DNA from: JBDTMT01 sp039934135
GTDB taxonomy: Bacteria; Desulfobacterota; Binatia; HRBIN30; CADEER01
Length of the DNA: 6,536 nucleotides
Assembly (NCBI GenBank): GCA_039934135.1
Contig: JBDTMT010000358.1
Location: forward strand, 1-6,536
Direction of reading: 5' to 3'
A program made the translations under genes and the position numbers. Positions 5,380 through 6,536 of this stretch are shown here, piece after piece (the stretch's first letter is position 1; each line of letters begins with the position of its first letter). The notes under the pieces are model-generated. The model searched no databases, was not told the DNA's origin, and saw nothing but the letters and a program-made list of their open reading frames with translations.

Positions 5380-6536
5380 ATGGATCTCTCGCTGAGCCCC
5401 GAGCACGAGGCCTTCCGCAAGCAGGTGCGCGCCTGGTTGAAGGCCAACGTGCCGAAGCGCGAGGTCGGCGAGCCGAGTCGTGAGCACGGCGATGCGGCGC
5501 GCGTGCGCTGGCTGAAGCAGTGGCAGCGCACGCTGCACGAGGGCGGCTACGTCGCCATCGGCTGGCCCAAGGCGTTCGGCGGCCAGGGGCTCGGGTTGAT
5601 GGAGCAGACCATCGTCAATCAAGAGCTGGTGACGGCGCGCGCGCCGCAGCAGATCGGCGCCATGGGCGTGCAGATGGTCGGGCCGACGCTGATCCAGTAC
5701 GGCACCGAGGCGCAGCGTGCGCGCTTTCTGCCGAAGATCCTCAGCGCCGACGAGATCTGGTGTCAGGGCTACTCGGAGCCGGGCGCCGGCTCGGATCTGG
5801 CCTCGCTGAAGACGCGCGCCGAGCTGGTCGGCGACGAGTTTCTGGTCAACGGGCAGAAGGTGTGGACCTCGAACGCGCAGATCGCCGACTGGCTGTTCTG
5901 CCTGGTGCGCACCGATCCGGCGGCGCCCAAGCACCGCGGCATCTCGTATCTGCTGATCGACATGAAGACGCCGGGCATCACGGTGCGGCCGTTGGTGCAG
6001 ATGACCGGCGACGCCGGTTTCAACGAGGTCTTCTTCGAGGACGTGCGCGTGCCGCGCGGCAATCTGGTCGGCGAGCTGAACCAGGGCTGGCAGGTGGCCA
6101 ATGCGACGCTGGCGCACGAGCGCAACATGCTCGGCTCGACGACGCGCACGCAGCAGATGTTCAACGGCTTGCTGCACATCGCGCAGACGCATCAGCGCCA
6201 GGGGCGGCCGGCGAGCGCCGATCCGGTGCTGCGCCAGAAGCTGGCGGCGTTGCTGGTGCGCGTCGAGGCGATGAAGCTGCACTCGCTGCGCCAGCTCACC
6301 GACGCGCTGCACGGCCGCGCGCCGGGCATCGCCGCCTCGGTCAACAAGCTCGTCTCCACCGAGCTCAACCACGACATCGCCGCGCTGGCCATCGAGGTGC
6401 TCGGCAACTTCGGCCCGCTGGCGCGCACCGCCAGCCGTGTCGCCGACCGCGGCATCTGGCCCTACGAGTTCATGTTCACGCTCGGCCTGATCATCGGCGG
6501 CGGCACCTCGCAGATCCAGAAGAACATCATCAGCGA
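5380..6536 (+). CDS. Acyl-CoA dehydrogenase, FadE-like (3' end cut by the window)
   Basis: 385 residues are visible; the family is usually about 390-400, so only the tail is missing. These flavoenzymes oxidise acyl-CoA thioesters to 2-enoyl-CoA with FAD, passing electrons to electron-transfer flavoprotein. The N-terminal helical domain (1-120) includes GWPKAFGGQGL; the beta domain has WCQGYSEPGAGSDLAS (127-142), the flavin/substrate signature, and VNGQKVWTSNA (156-166); the C-terminal helical domain ends GGGTSQIQKNII. The glutamate used as base in medium-chain enzymes, just before GTSQIQ, is glycine (G374), whereas E247 in LAHER sits where isovaleryl- and long-chain enzymes carry theirs, so E247 is the likely base. 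This points to branched, long-chain or sterol-side-chain substrates rather than simple medium-chain ones, but specificity is not proven. ATG 5380 begins the conserved MDLSLSPEHEAFRKQVRAWL; no clear Shine-Dalgarno sequence precedes it. It is divergent from the toxin-antitoxin genes. Confidence 0.95.
   Translation, partial: MDLSLSPEHEAFRKQVRAWLKANVPKREVGEPSREHGDAARVRWLKQWQRTLHEGGYVAIGWPKAFGGQGLGLMEQTIVNQELVTARAPQQIGAMGVQMVGPTLIQYGTEAQRARFLPKILSADEIWCQGYSEPGAGSDLASLKTRAELVGDEFLVNGQKVWTSNAQIADWLFCLVRTDPAAPKHRGISYLLIDMKTPGITVRPLVQMTGDAGFNEVFFEDVRVPRGNLVGELNQGWQVANATLAHERNMLGSTTRTQQMFNGLLHIAQTHQRQGRPASADPVLRQKLAALLVRVEAMKLHSLRQLTDALHGRAPGIAASVNKLVSTELNHDIAALAIEVLGNFGPLARTASRVADRGIWPYEFMFTLGLIIGGGTSQIQKNIIS

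Noticed and set aside
5161..6372. 403-codon minus-strand open frame opposite the acyl-CoA dehydrogenase
   Set aside because: It is His/Arg/Leu-rich shadow of the strongly conserved plus-strand enzyme, and extends into the intergenic promoter region.

Overview
The window is GC-rich DNA with almost uniform G/C at third codon positions. It carries a mix of genes typical of large-genome soil or environmental bacteria: a cyclase-ATPase regulator, a soluble P450, an acyl-CoA dehydrogenase and VapBC-type toxin-antitoxin pairs. This fits a Myxococcota/Desulfobacterota-like lineage (for example Candidatus Binatota) or an actinobacterium. No rRNA or other phylogenetic marker is present, so the taxonomic placement is inference only.

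Layout, left to right. (1) 1-2098, minus strand: a large multidomain protein with a winged-helix-like N-terminus, a class III adenylate cyclase domain and an AAA_16/STAND-type ATPase, running off the left edge. (2) 2247-3443, minus strand: a complete cytochrome P450, 148 bp upstream of the cyclase gene and on the same strand, so the two may be co-transcribed. (3) 3659-4226, minus strand: a Phd/YefM-like antitoxin followed by a PIN-domain toxin that appears to have lost the middle of its domain. (4) 4472-5123, minus strand: a second, intact module made of an AbrB/MazE-like antitoxin with a good Shine-Dalgarno sequence and a full-length PIN toxin. (5) 5124-5379: a divergent intergenic region with a palindromic operator candidate and a promoter candidate for the second module, plus a separate inverted repeat nearer the next gene. 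(6) 5380-6536, plus strand: an acyl-CoA dehydrogenase that lacks only its last few residues at the right edge.

The P450 and acyl-CoA dehydrogenase suggest lipid, sterol or other hydrophobic-substrate catabolism, but they lie on opposite strands either side of the toxin-antitoxin block and need not act in one pathway. The two toxin-antitoxin modules use different antitoxin folds (Phd/YefM and AbrB) with PIN toxins. They form a small accessory island between metabolic genes, with one module seemingly intact and the other seemingly decaying. I found no mobile element, CRISPR array, tRNA or rRNA. I did not find a wholly new system; the most unusual items are the internally shortened PIN protein and the palindrome in front of the intact module.
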